From Chryseobacterium cucumeris (GTDB taxonomy: Bacteria; Bacteroidota; Bacteroidia; Flavobacteriales; Weeksellaceae): 64,000 nucleotides of DNA. The first letter of the stretch is position 1. Each line of letters starts with the position of its first letter. The DNA is taken from NCBI RefSeq assembly GCF_001593385.1, contig NZ_LUVZ01000001.1, positions 620,001-684,000 of the forward strand. Direction: 5' to 3'. Shown here piece after piece: positions 44,695-52,399 of this stretch. Made by a program: the position numbers and the translations under genes. The notes below the pieces were generated by a model that had not been told where the DNA came from, searched no databases, and saw nothing but the letters and a program-made list of their open reading frames with translations.

Positions 44695-47634
44695 ATGAAT
44701 CTGTTAAAAAAACTAACCATCGCTACAAGTATTGCCGCTGCAAGTTTCGCAGGATATGCTTTTGGCCAGGATTTCCAATGGAAAGAAGCGACTTCCAATG
44801 GCTACAAGTACAAATACGTGACCAACGACCCTACTTCTGCAAGGTATTACACTTTGAAAAATGGTTTAACGGTTATTTTGAGTCCTACCAATAAAGATCC
44901 GAGAATACAAACGTATATTGCAACAAAAGCAGGAAGCAAAACTGATCCTGCAGACCACACAGGTCTTGCTCATTATCTTGAGCATATGCTTTTCAAAGGG
45001 ACAAATCAGTTTGGATCTAAAGACTGGGCAAAAGAAAAACCTCTTTTAGATCAGATTGACGCTCTTTACGAAAAGTACAACCAGACCAAGGATGAAGCCA
45101 AAAGAAAAGAAATCTACAAAGAAATTGACAGGGTTTCCGGAGAGGCTGCAAAATTTGCAATCGCAAATGAATACGATAAAATGATGGCTGGTATGGGAGC
45201 TGACGGCACCAATGCCTTCACTTCTTTTGAACAAACGGTGTACACGGAAGATGTACCTGCGAATGTTCTTGACAAATTCCTTGCTGTACAGGCAGAAAGA
45301 TTCAGAGAACCGGTTCTAAGACTTTTCCATACTGAGCTTGAAGCAGTATATGAAGAAAAAAACAGATCTCTTGATGATGACGGAGATAAAGTTTTTGATA
45401 CAATGTTTGCCAACCTTTTCCCTAACAACAATTACGGAAAGCAAACCACCATCGGAACCATTGAACACCTGAAAAACCCTTCTCTGCATGCGATCAGAGA
45501 TTATTATAACAATTATTATGTGCCTAATAACATGGGAATCATCATGTCCGGAGATTTTAATCCGGATGAGGTGATTGCAAAAATTGACAAGGCTTTCTCT
45601 TATATGAAGCCTAAAGCAATCCCTGAATATAAAGTTGGACAGGAAAAACCGATCACTGCTCCGATTGTAAAAGAAGTGGTAGGACCGAATCCTGAAAACG
45701 TAATGCTTGGTTTCAGATTTCCTGGAGCTTCTACCAAAGATGCCAGAATGCTGAATCTTGTTGGAAACATGCTTACTAATGGACAAGCAGGATTGATCGA
45801 TCTTGATCTGGTAAAAAAACAGAAACTACTGGGAGCTTATGCCGGAGCCTATGCTTTGAAAGATTATTCCGTTTTACTTTTACAGGGAAAACCTACTGAA
45901 GGACAGTCTCTGGATGAAGTAAAGAATCTTCTTCTTCAGGAAATTGATAAACTGAGAAAGGGCGAGTTTTCTGACGACCTTATCCAGTCTATCGTCAACA
46001 ACGAGAAGAAAGGTATTATTCAGAAGGATGAAAAATATTCTTCAAGAGCCAGCATCCTGATGGATGAATTCACTTCTGAGGTTGATCACAAAGCATCGCT
46101 TGAGTATGTTGATGAGATTTCAAAACTGACGAAAAAAGATATCATGGATTTTGTGTCCAAATATCTTCAGAACAATAACTACGTTGCTGTTTACAAAAGA
46201 AAAGGTGAAGACAAGAGTATTGTAAAAGTTGACAAACCAACCATTACACCGGTTTCCGTTAACAGAGAAGACCAGTCTCCTTTCCTTAAGAAGATTGATG
46301 AAATGCCTGAAAACCCTATCGCTCCGGTATGGTTGAATTATGACAAAGACATCGCTAAAAACAAATTAGCTGATGTAGAGGTACTTTCTGTAAAAAATAC
46401 TGATAATGCTTTATTCAGAATGTATTATCACTTTGATTCAGGAAAATGGAACAACAAAATCCTTCCATTGGCCGCGGAATATCTTCAGTATTTAGGAACG
46501 AAAGACAAGTCTTCTGAAGTCATCAGTAAAGAATTCTACAAACTTGCCTCAAGCTTCAATGTGAGTGCAGGAAACGAGGAAACTTACGTATCACTGGAAG
46601 GTTTAAATGAAAACTTTGATAAAACCATTTCTTTATTAGAAGATTTAATCAAAAACTGTCAGGCAGACCAGGCTGCTCTTGATGCTTACAAAGTTAGGTT
46701 GAAGAAAGCCAGAGCGAACGCAAAACAGAATAAAGGAGTAATTATGGCCGGATTAAGAAGCTATGCACAATACGGACCTCAAAACCCTTTCAACAATGTA
46801 TTAAGCGATGCTGAACTTGATGCATTAAAAGCAGAAGACTTAATTAATGTTCTTCATGAACTGTTCAATTTCAAGCACAAAGTACTGTATTACGGTCCAA
46901 AATCAGGAAATGATGTGGTAGCAGCTTTGAAACCTGTCCACAAACTTCCTGCCACCCTGAAAGATCTTCCTAAGTCTAAAACTTTTGCGCAGATCCCGAC
47001 AGACAAGAACAAAGTATTGTTTGCTCATTATGATATGGTACAGGCAGAAGTATTCTGGGTAAGAAATTCTGACCCATACAATGCATCCACTACTCCAACG
47101 GTAAGCTTATTCAACAACTATTTCGGAGGCGGAATGGGATCTATTGTATTCCAGACGATCAGAGAATCAAAAGCTCTTGCTTATTCTACCTATTCTTATT
47201 TTGCACTTCCAAGTAAGAAGACAGACAAAGATATGGTGATGGCGTATGTAGGAACGCAGGCAGACAAATTCAATGAGTCTACAACGGCTATGAATGAGCT
47301 TCTGACTACCCTTCCAAAGTCTGAGCAGTTATTCGAAACAGCGAAAAGTGGATTGAAAAAATCAATCGCTTCTGAAAGAATTACTCAGGATGGAATCATC
47401 TTCTCTTATCTGAAATCTCAAAAGCTTGGAAACAACTTTGATATGAGAAAAAATGTTTACGAACAGGCACCCAAACTGTCTTTGACAGACATCAACTCAT
47501 TCCATGATAAGGAAATGAAAAATAAGAACTACACCTACTGCCTTGTCGCTTCCCAAGACAAAGTGAATGAGGCCGATATGCAGAAATTAGGCGAAGTAAA
47601 AAAACTTAATTTAACTGAAATATTTGGTTATTAA
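44695..47634 (+). CDS. M16-family zinc protease (insulinase/pitrilysin type), exported
   Basis: This is a 979-aa protein with a signal peptide (ending YAFGQ, about residue 25). It contains two M16 halves. The first has the inverted zinc motif H93-x2-E96-H97 (GLAHYLEHMLFKGTN) and the third ligand E221 (ELEAVYEEK). The second half, from about 540, lacks the zinc motif but has the R/Y-type substrate-binding stretch GGGMGSIVFQTIRESKALAYS. It is likely a periplasmic clamshell peptidase degrading medium-length peptides. It lies downstream of aspC and is closed by a strong terminator. Confidence 0.93.
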   Translation: MNLLKKLTIATSIAAASFAGYAFGQDFQWKEATSNGYKYKYVTNDPTSARYYTLKNGLTVILSPTNKDPRIQTYIATKAGSKTDPADHTGLAHYLEHMLFKGTNQFGSKDWAKEKPLLDQIDALYEKYNQTKDEAKRKEIYKEIDRVSGEAAKFAIANEYDKMMAGMGADGTNAFTSFEQTVYTEDVPANVLDKFLAVQAERFREPVLRLFHTELEAVYEEKNRSLDDDGDKVFDTMFANLFPNNNYGKQTTIGTIEHLKNPSLHAIRDYYNNYYVPNNMGIIMSGDFNPDEVIAKIDKAFSYMKPKAIPEYKVGQEKPITAPIVKEVVGPNPENVMLGFRFPGASTKDARMLNLVGNMLTNGQAGLIDLDLVKKQKLLGAYAGAYALKDYSVLLLQGKPTEGQSLDEVKNLLLQEIDKLRKGEFSDDLIQSIVNNEKKGIIQKDEKYSSRASILMDEFTSEVDHKASLEYVDEISKLTKKDIMDFVSKYLQNNNYVAVYKRKGEDKSIVKVDKPTITPVSVNREDQSPFLKKIDEMPENPIAPVWLNYDKDIAKNKLADVEVLSVKNTDNALFRMYYHFDSGKWNNKILPLAAEYLQYLGTKDKSSEVISKEFYKLASSFNVSAGNEETYVSLEGLNENFDKTISLLEDLIKNCQADQAALDAYKVRLKKARANAKQNKGVIMAGLRSYAQYGPQNPFNNVLSDAELDALKAEDLINVLHELFNFKHKVLYYGPKSGNDVVAALKPVHKLPATLKDLPKSKTFAQIPTDKNKVLFAHYDMVQAEVFWVRNSDPYNASTTPTVSLFNNYFGGGMGSIVFQTIRESKALAYSTYSYFALPSKKTDKDMVMAYVGTQADKFNESTTAMNELLTTLPKSEQLFETAKSGLKKSIASERITQDGIIFSYLKSQKLGNNFDMRKNVYEQAPKLSLTDINSFHDKEMKNKNYTYCLVASQDKVNEADMQKLGEVKKLNLTEIFGY

Positions 47635-47641
47635 AATAAAC

Positions 47642-47668
47642 AAAAAGCCCTGATATCAGGGCTTTTTT
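47642..47668 (+). terminator. Rho-independent terminator after the M16 protease
   Basis: The perfect stem AAAAGCCCTGA / TCAGGGCTTTT, with only 2 nt between the arms, is followed by a T run. Confidence 0.9.
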
Positions 47669-47718
47669 ATTTAACAACACGCCAAAAACAATTATAGATT
47701 TTATTTATCAACTTTAGT

Positions 47719-47749
47719 TTGTTCGATAGATGAATCTTTCATATATTTG
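47719..47749 (+). promoter_or_regulatory. Promoter of the peroxiredoxin gene
   Basis: TTG (47719-47721), a 20-nt spacer and TATATTTG (47742-47749) give one of the best consensus matches in the window, 33 nt before the start codon. Confidence 0.75.
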
Positions 47750-47782
47750 CATTAGAAATTTAAATATAAAAACAGAAAAATT

Positions 47783-48415
47783 ATGTCTTTAGTAGGAAAA
47801 AAATTCCCAAACTTAACAATTGACGCAATGTCTGAAATGGGTGACGATTTAAGAATCAACATCCTTGATGAAGCAGTAAACAACCAGCAAAAAGTTCTTT
47901 TATTCTGGTATCCTAAAGATTTCACTTTCGTATGCCCTACTGAACTTCACGCTTTCCAGGAGGCGTTAGGTGAATTCGAAAAAAGAAACACTAAAGTAAT
48001 CGGTGCATCTTGTGATACTAACGAAGTACACTTCGCTTGGTTGAACACACCAAAAGATAACGGAGGAATTGAAGGAGTAACTTACCCACTTTTAGCTGAT
48101 ACTCACAGACAATTGGCTAACACTTTGGGAATTGTTGATCAGGACTTCGAATATGATGAAGATGGAAATGAAGTTTTCACAGGTTCTAACGTAACTTACA
48201 GAGCAACTTACCTTATCGACGAAACCGGAAAAATTTTCCACGAAGCGGTAAACGATATGCCTTTGGGAAGAAACGTAAAAGAATTCTTAAGATTAATCGA
48301 CGCTTACACTCACGTACAGAAACATGGCGAAGTATGCCCTGCAAACTGGGAAGAAGGAAAAGAAGCTATGAAAGCTGACAGAACTTCTACAGCAGAATAC
48401 TTAGCAAAAAATTAA
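47783..48415 (+). CDS. 2-Cys peroxiredoxin (AhpC/TSA family)
   Basis: This is a 210-aa cytoplasmic peroxidase that reduces hydrogen peroxide and alkyl hydroperoxides. The peroxidatic cysteine is C51 (DFTFVCPTEL) and the resolving one is C185 (EVCPANW), with the conserved T/R environment around them. The long insertion DFEYDEDGNEVFTGSNVTYR replaces the usual short loop and looks like the Prx1/AhpC subgroup of Bacteroidota. A strong promoter precedes it. A thioredoxin-fold protein and an 82-aa partner follow, suggesting one redox module, although a long inverted repeat separates them. Confidence 0.93.
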   Translation: MSLVGKKFPNLTIDAMSEMGDDLRINILDEAVNNQQKVLLFWYPKDFTFVCPTELHAFQEALGEFEKRNTKVIGASCDTNEVHFAWLNTPKDNGGIEGVTYPLLADTHRQLANTLGIVDQDFEYDEDGNEVFTGSNVTYRATYLIDETGKIFHEAVNDMPLGRNVKEFLRLIDAYTHVQKHGEVCPANWEEGKEAMKADRTSTAEYLAKN

Positions 48416-48432
48416 TATCTTAATTTAAATAT

Positions 48433-48520
48433 AACAATGTAACAATCTAACAGTATAACAATTTGAAAAGTCATTTCTTGAATTGTTAGATTGGTCAATT
48501 TTTTAGATTGTTACATTGTT
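48433..48520. repeat. Long inverted repeat built from TAACAATN octamers
   Basis: An 18-nt left arm (48433-48450) is perfectly complementary to the right arm (48503-48520). Each arm consists of tandem octamers of the form TAACAATN, and further octamers continue inward (TAACAGTA, TAACAATT against AATTGTTA, GATTGGTC). It is non-coding and sits between the peroxiredoxin and thioredoxin genes. Confidence 0.75.
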
Positions 48521-48540
48521 TATTTTTTAAAAATAAACTT

Positions 48541-48849
48541 ATGTACACAGAATTAACCGAAGATACATTACAGAATATAGTTAACGAAAACGAAAAAGTA
48601 GTGGTTCAATATGGCGCAACATGGTGCGGAAACTGCAGAATCATGAAGCCGAAATTCAAAAAATTAGCATCTGAAAATGACTCTATTCCATTTTTATATG
48701 TAGATGCTGAAAAGCTTCCTGAAAGCAGAAAATTAGCAAAAGTAGACAACTTACCTACTTTCGCCATCTTTAAAAACGGAGAACTGGTGAACCAGGTTCA
48801 GTCTAACCAGGCAGAAAGTTTAATTAATCTTTTTAATGAATTAGCATAA
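48541..48849 (+). CDS. Thioredoxin-family protein
   Basis: This is a 102-aa cytoplasmic thioredoxin fold with the active site W28-C29-G-N-C32 (GATWCGNCRIMKP) instead of the common WCGPC; the change from Pro to Asn should alter its redox potential. The cis-proline motif is NLPTFAIFKNG. The start at 48541 is used; an upstream in-frame start at 48508 lies inside the inverted repeat. It is probably a reductant for the peroxiredoxin just upstream. It overlaps the next gene by one base (TAATG). Confidence 0.88.
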   Translation: MYTELTEDTLQNIVNENEKVVVQYGATWCGNCRIMKPKFKKLASENDSIPFLYVDAEKLPESRKLAKVDNLPTFAIFKNGELVNQVQSNQAESLINLFNELA

Positions 48850-49097
48850 TGAAATTACCCGTAATCAGACAGTTTTATCAAAATCAGACTCCTGAAAACC
48901 TTGAAAAAACATTAGAAGTACTGGAAAGTTTCTGCGAGTTCAGAGGAACAAGTGAAGAAGATCTGAATGTTGCAGGAGAATTGATTACCAACATCTGCGG
49001 AGCGCTGGAAGTTCACGCTAATGTACAAAACGGAATGAGCGAGAAAGATGCTTTAAACTCGTTTGCTCAGAAGGTTTTAGGATCAATTGACAAATAA
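48849..49097 (+). CDS. Small conserved protein coupled to thioredoxin (DUF6952-like)
   Basis: This is an 82-aa acidic, helical cytoplasmic protein with cysteines at FCEF and NICGALEVHANV. It starts on the last base of the thioredoxin stop codon, so the two are translated together. I recall similar small proteins beside thioredoxin and peroxiredoxin genes in Flavobacteriia (assigned to DUF6952), but the name is from memory. It may bind or regulate the thioredoxin or peroxiredoxin. No catalytic motif is evident. Confidence 0.7.
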   Translation: MKLPVIRQFYQNQTPENLEKTLEVLESFCEFRGTSEEDLNVAGELITNICGALEVHANVQNGMSEKDALNSFAQKVLGSIDK

Positions 49098-49286
49098 CTT
49101 CTTTCGATTATTTTTAATCTAAAGACTTTAAAAACACAAACTATACAATACCTGAGGTTCTCCTCATTACTATACTTTTTTCTATTCTTTAGAATTTTTT
49201 TTCAACTGTAAAATGTACTTCAGAGGACTTTAACCGGTCACATGAGGCTGAAAGTTGCATCAATATTGTAAAGAATAACCAATTAA

Positions 49287-49318
49287 AATCCCGGTGATAT
49301 TTTTCATCAGGATTTTTT
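49287..49318 (+). terminator. Terminator after the peroxiredoxin-thioredoxin group
   Basis: An AATCC(C)GGTGA / TCATC(A)GGATT stem is followed by TTTT. It lies about 190 nt after the last stop codon. Confidence 0.6.
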
Positions 49319-49332
49319 GGGTTTTGGTTTAA

Positions 49333-49413
49333 AACACGAATAACACGAGCGATTCCACAAATAACACAAATAAATATACGCAAGCATCCGTGTTAATCTG
49401 TGGCATCTGTGGG
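49333..49413. repeat. CACGAATAACACGA-type repeat with inverted arms
   Basis: A direct run of ACACGAATAACACGA and CCACAAATAACACAAAT is followed by an inverted partner (CCACAAATAACAC at 49355-49367 against GTGTTAATCTGTGG at 49390-49403). Similar words recur in inverted form at about 49517-49545. It is non-coding. Confidence 0.55.
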
Positions 49414-49440
49414 CAAAAATATATTTAAATATTATTATAA

Positions 49441-49510
49441 GTTTCGGCTGAAGCCGTTGGAAAAGATTTATTTAAAGTAAAACGGGCTAAAGCTCATTCC
49501 TATTGATATT
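49441..49510. repeat. Interspersed palindromic repeat, copy 3 (GGCTAAAGCC type)
   Basis: CGGCTGAAGCCG (49445-49456) is followed by AACGGGCTAAAGCTCATT (49481-49498) and the tail CCTATTGAT. This is the same two-part layout as at 10871 and 20989. Confidence 0.7.
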
Positions 49511-49573
49511 ATTAAATTGTGTTTATTCGTGAAAACATTTGTGAACTTTGTGTTTAAATTTTGTGTTTAAATA

Positions 49574-49605
49574 CAAAAAGAAATCCCGATGAAAAATCAC
49601 CGGGA
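49574..49605 (-). terminator. Terminator after the BI-1 family gene
   Basis: The stem TCCCG(G)TGA / TCA(T)CGGGA is followed on the minus strand by TTTCTTTTTG. It lies about 30 nt past the stop codon. Confidence 0.7.
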
Positions 49606-49636
49606 CTATATTTTTAAAGCTAGGACAACTTATCAA

Positions 49637-50326
49637 TTAGTTTCTTCTGCTCATCAGAATACTTAAGATATACCAGAATAAAAGCATAATCGAAGCAAAA
49701 AGCTGCAATGCTGCACCTACATACTGATTCGTTCCATAGGAATCTTTTAATTTGCTTGTCTGATATAGAATGGTAGCTGACGCTAAAATCACCATTCCAA
49801 CAGAAAACCACAACCCAAGATTAAATCCGAAGATCATCCCTCCTACAATTAATCCAATGGAAATAAATCCACCGATTATAATGATATTTCTTAAGAAAGA
49901 AAAATCTCTTTTAGAAGTGAATGCTACTGCAGAAATACCTGCAAACATAGCAACAGTTAACGTCGCAGCCTGGAAGATCACATTCGCTCCACCTTCAATA
50001 TTAGTAGCAATAAATAGCAGAGGCATAAAGATAATGGCTTCCAGCAGAATGTAAAATCCTAACCCTAAATATTGGGTAGATTTACTCTGTGAAAGAGACC
50101 ATTTAGAAGCCATAACAGACGCTAACCAGAAAACTCCGATAATCAGCAGCCAGATGTATCTCTGACCAAACATCATAAATATAATTTCCTTCGGAACCGT
50201 TTTTAGTAATATCGTTTCAACTCCAATAAATGCAAGAATCGATAAAGCAACATGCAAATAGGTCTTCTTGTAAAAATTCGCCTTCTCCACATCCGAAGAA
50301 TGAGCGACTAAAACATCTGTCATCAT
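49637..50326 (-). CDS. Bax inhibitor-1 / YccA-family membrane protein
   Basis: This is a 229-aa inner-membrane protein with seven predicted transmembrane helices after a short cytoplasmic N-terminus (MTDVLVAHSSDVEKANFYKKTYLHV). It has BI-1 family features: the FYKKTYLHV entry helix, ATLTVAMFAGISAVAFTSKRDFSFL, and a C-terminal helix that ends in a basic tail (SRRN). Bacterial BI-1 proteins are pH-sensitive calcium leak channels or modulators of FtsH. Two adjacent Met codons allow a one-residue shift of the start. It is followed by a terminator. Confidence 0.9.
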   Translation of the reverse strand: MMTDVLVAHSSDVEKANFYKKTYLHVALSILAFIGVETILLKTVPKEIIFMMFGQRYIWLLIIGVFWLASVMASKWSLSQSKSTQYLGLGFYILLEAIIFMPLLFIATNIEGGANVIFQAATLTVAMFAGISAVAFTSKRDFSFLRNIIIIGGFISIGLIVGGMIFGFNLGLWFSVGMVILASATILYQTSKLKDSYGTNQYVGAALQLFASIMLLFWYILSILMSRRN

Positions 50327-50364
50327 AGTTAATATTTTTTTGTTAATCGAAAATAAATTAAGTC

Positions 50365-50808
50365 TTATTTTGAAGGCAATACTCCAAGAATTTTTCCGTC
50401 ATCCTCAAATACAGCGGTAATAACTTCCCTGGAAGATTCTCCTGCATATTTGTATTTAATACTCGGGTGATTGATTCCGTCCATTGTTTTATAATATCCG
50501 GCCTTTAAGACTTCAAGTTTTTTGTTGGGATCAATACCGTCTTTGACTTTCTTAAGCACATCATCCGTCACAATTTCCTTTACCTTCTCAGAAATCAATC
50601 CATCAATAGCCGTACGGTCTGAAGCCTGTAAAGCAACAATGAACTTCTGGAAGTTATCATTATACAAACTGACCTTTTCCTTACTTATAGTGGCCTGCAC
50701 TTCCTTTTCAGGACTGTTTCCAACCTTTGCACCTGTTACTTTCTGTGCAAAAACCAGCTGTCCGCCCACAAGAGCAAGTCCCAGCAATAATTTTTTCATA
50801 GTATTCAT
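50365..50808 (-). CDS. Small exported protein of unknown function
   Basis: This is a 147-aa protein with a signal peptide (ending QLVFAQ, about residue 22). The mature part is alpha/beta with a NTF2/DUF4864-like flavour (NDNFQKFIVALQASDRTAIDGLISEKV, then YAGESSREVITAVFEDDGKILGV), and no cysteines. A start at the second Met (MKKLLLG) is equally possible. It lies on the same strand 38 nt before the BI-1 gene and 38 nt after the acyl-CoA reductase gene, so all three could form one transcript. The NTF2-like guess is weak. Confidence 0.65.
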   Translation of the reverse strand: MNTMKKLLLGLALVGGQLVFAQKVTGAKVGNSPEKEVQATISKEKVSLYNDNFQKFIVALQASDRTAIDGLISEKVKEIVTDDVLKKVKDGIDPNKKLEVLKAGYYKTMDGINHPSIKYKYAGESSREVITAVFEDDGKILGVLPSK

Positions 50809-50846
50809 TTTTGTTCTGGTGAAATAAGTGATGGAAGATACGAAAA

Positions 50847-51881
50847 TCAGACCAGTTCTAAAAATTTCATTGTATCTACGTTATCTGCATAGGTATCCAG
50901 ACCCGGATTTTGAGCTTCACCAAACGGAATAGCATTCAGTTCCAGCTCTCCTTTCGCCACTACACACTGAATATTTTCTTCATTTTCTGCAATAAAGCTT
51001 TTCACATCATCCAAGGATTCATATCTGCTGAAGTTGATTACAGAAAGCGGACTGAAAAGCTTATCATCCTCTTTCAGCATTACAAAATTATTATCCCAGA
51101 ATTTATCCTGATTTAAAAGATAAACCGCTCTGTTATAATCATAATTGTTGGCATATTTGTTATGATTGATAATATCCTGGAATCCTAAGAAGTTCTCAAA
51201 CAGCCTGTCAATCACAAAATCCTGCGGAATAAAAATTCTCGTTACATTTCTGCATCCCAATCCAAAATACTGGAAAATATCTTTCGCCAGAAGCTGCAGT
51301 TCTTCATCCGTTTCATCTCCCTTCAACACCGCCACAGAAGTTCTGTTCTTACGGATAATATTTAAATGATTTTTAAAATAATATTCCAGATATCTTGCTG
51401 TATTATTACTTCCGGTAGCAATAACGGCATCAAAATTCTCTAATTTTTCAACAAATTCAAAAACTACATTTTCATTGGAAAATTCATTCCACTTCTTTAA
51501 TAAAAATGGAATCATATACTTATCCTTTGAAGACAGCTTAATGACAGGGATGTGATTGCTTAAAACAACAGACATTACATCATGAAACCCTACCAAAGGG
51601 ATATTTCCGGCTAAAATGAGTCCCACTCTTTTAGAAATTTTAGAGATTGAATAATTTCCAAGCCAGTTTTTGATATTTTCTTCAGTCAGAAGATCTGTCC
51701 ATTGCTGTAAAGCAAATTTCTGATTATCAATGGTAAACCACGGATTCTCTATTTCAGATCTTTTTAACAATAATTCGATATCAGCATCATCTTCATTGTG
51801 ATCTTCCTGTTTCTTAGCTAAAAACGCTTTTATATAACTACTTAATTTAATAAGTCCTAAAACTTGATTTTCGGTATTCAT
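50847..51881 (-). CDS. Acyl-CoA/acyl reductase (LuxC-like)
   Basis: This is a 344-aa protein of the aldehyde-dehydrogenase-like acyl-CoA reductase family. It has the nucleotide-binding-side motif LILAGNIPLVGFHD (88-101), AVIATGSNNTARYLEYYF, and the likely catalytic cysteine C210 in FGLGCRNVTRIFIP. LuxC-type enzymes reduce activated fatty acids to aldehydes. Its position divergent from a ferredoxin and serC/serA is, as I recall, common in Flavobacteriia, though the reason is not known. The physiological substrate is unknown. Confidence 0.85.
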   Translation of the reverse strand: MNTENQVLGLIKLSSYIKAFLAKKQEDHNEDDADIELLLKRSEIENPWFTIDNQKFALQQWTDLLTEENIKNWLGNYSISKISKRVGLILAGNIPLVGFHDVMSVVLSNHIPVIKLSSKDKYMIPFLLKKWNEFSNENVVFEFVEKLENFDAVIATGSNNTARYLEYYFKNHLNIIRKNRTSVAVLKGDETDEELQLLAKDIFQYFGLGCRNVTRIFIPQDFVIDRLFENFLGFQDIINHNKYANNYDYNRAVYLLNQDKFWDNNFVMLKEDDKLFSPLSVINFSRYESLDDVKSFIAENEENIQCVVAKGELELNAIPFGEAQNPGLDTYADNVDTMKFLELV

Positions 51882-51909
51882 AATTACTTTAAAATTGGGT
51901 AAAATTTTG

Positions 51910-51927
51910 TAATTTTGTGCAAATTTA
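51910..51927. promoter_or_regulatory. Back-to-back -7 boxes for the ferredoxin and acyl-CoA reductase genes
   Basis: The plus strand reads TAATTTTG at 51910-51917 (toward ferredoxin). The minus strand reads TAAATTTG at 51927-51920 (toward the reductase). Both match TAnnTTTG and are separated by 2 nt, so initiation in one direction could interfere with the other. Confidence 0.45.
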
Positions 51928-51940
51928 AAAAAAATTAGCG

Positions 51941-52291
51941 ATGGCTATTAAAATAACTGATGAATGCATTAACTGCGGGGCTTGCGAACCGGAATGTCCA
52001 AATAATGCAATATATGAAGGAGCTGTAGATTGGAAAGCTTCTGACGGTACGGCTCTTCAAGGTACGATTACGATGCCGTCGGGACTTACTGTAGATGCCA
52101 ATTCACCGCAGGAACCTGTAAGTGATGATGTATACTTTATTGTAACAGACAAATGTACAGAGTGTAAAGGATTCCATGAAGAACCTCAGTGTGCAGCGGT
52201 ATGCCCTGTAGACTGCTGTGTGCCTGATGAAGATCATGTAGAGTCTGAAGAAGCTCTTCTTAATAAAAAAGCATTCTTACACGGCGAATAA
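51941..52291 (+). CDS. 2[4Fe-4S] ferredoxin
   Basis: This is a 116-aa cytoplasmic electron carrier. The first cluster motif is C9-x2-C12-x2-C15-x3-C19 (CINCGACEPECP). The second is C72-x2-C75-x8-C84-x3-C88, with an extra Cys pair at 92-93 (CTECKGFHEEPQCAAVCPVDCC), as in Allochromatium-type ferredoxins. A roughly 50-residue insertion between the clusters (WKASDGTALQGTITMPSG...) is larger than in classical forms. It is divergent from the acyl-CoA reductase and upstream of serC; a terminator separates it from serC. Confidence 0.92.
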   Translation: MAIKITDECINCGACEPECPNNAIYEGAVDWKASDGTALQGTITMPSGLTVDANSPQEPVSDDVYFIVTDKCTECKGFHEEPQCAAVCPVDCCVPDEDHVESEEALLNKKAFLHGE

Positions 52292-52295
52292 AAAA

Positions 52296-52327
52296 TTCCG
52301 TCTCATCATCTGTGAGGCGGTTTTTTT
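52296..52327 (+). terminator. Rho-independent terminator after ferredoxin
   Basis: The 8-bp stem CCGTCTCA / TGAGGCGG (one G-T pair) is followed by seven T residues. Confidence 0.85.
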
Positions 52328-52399
52328 AACCCAAAATCCAATTAAATCAAAATAAAGCAGAAGGATATCCAAGTCCCGAAGCACCCAAAAAATAAAAAT

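Noticed and set aside
44695..47634. Long open frames on the opposite strand of the M16 protease gene
   Set aside because: They lack signal peptides or recognisable motifs and mirror the codon pattern of the real gene; treated as shadows.
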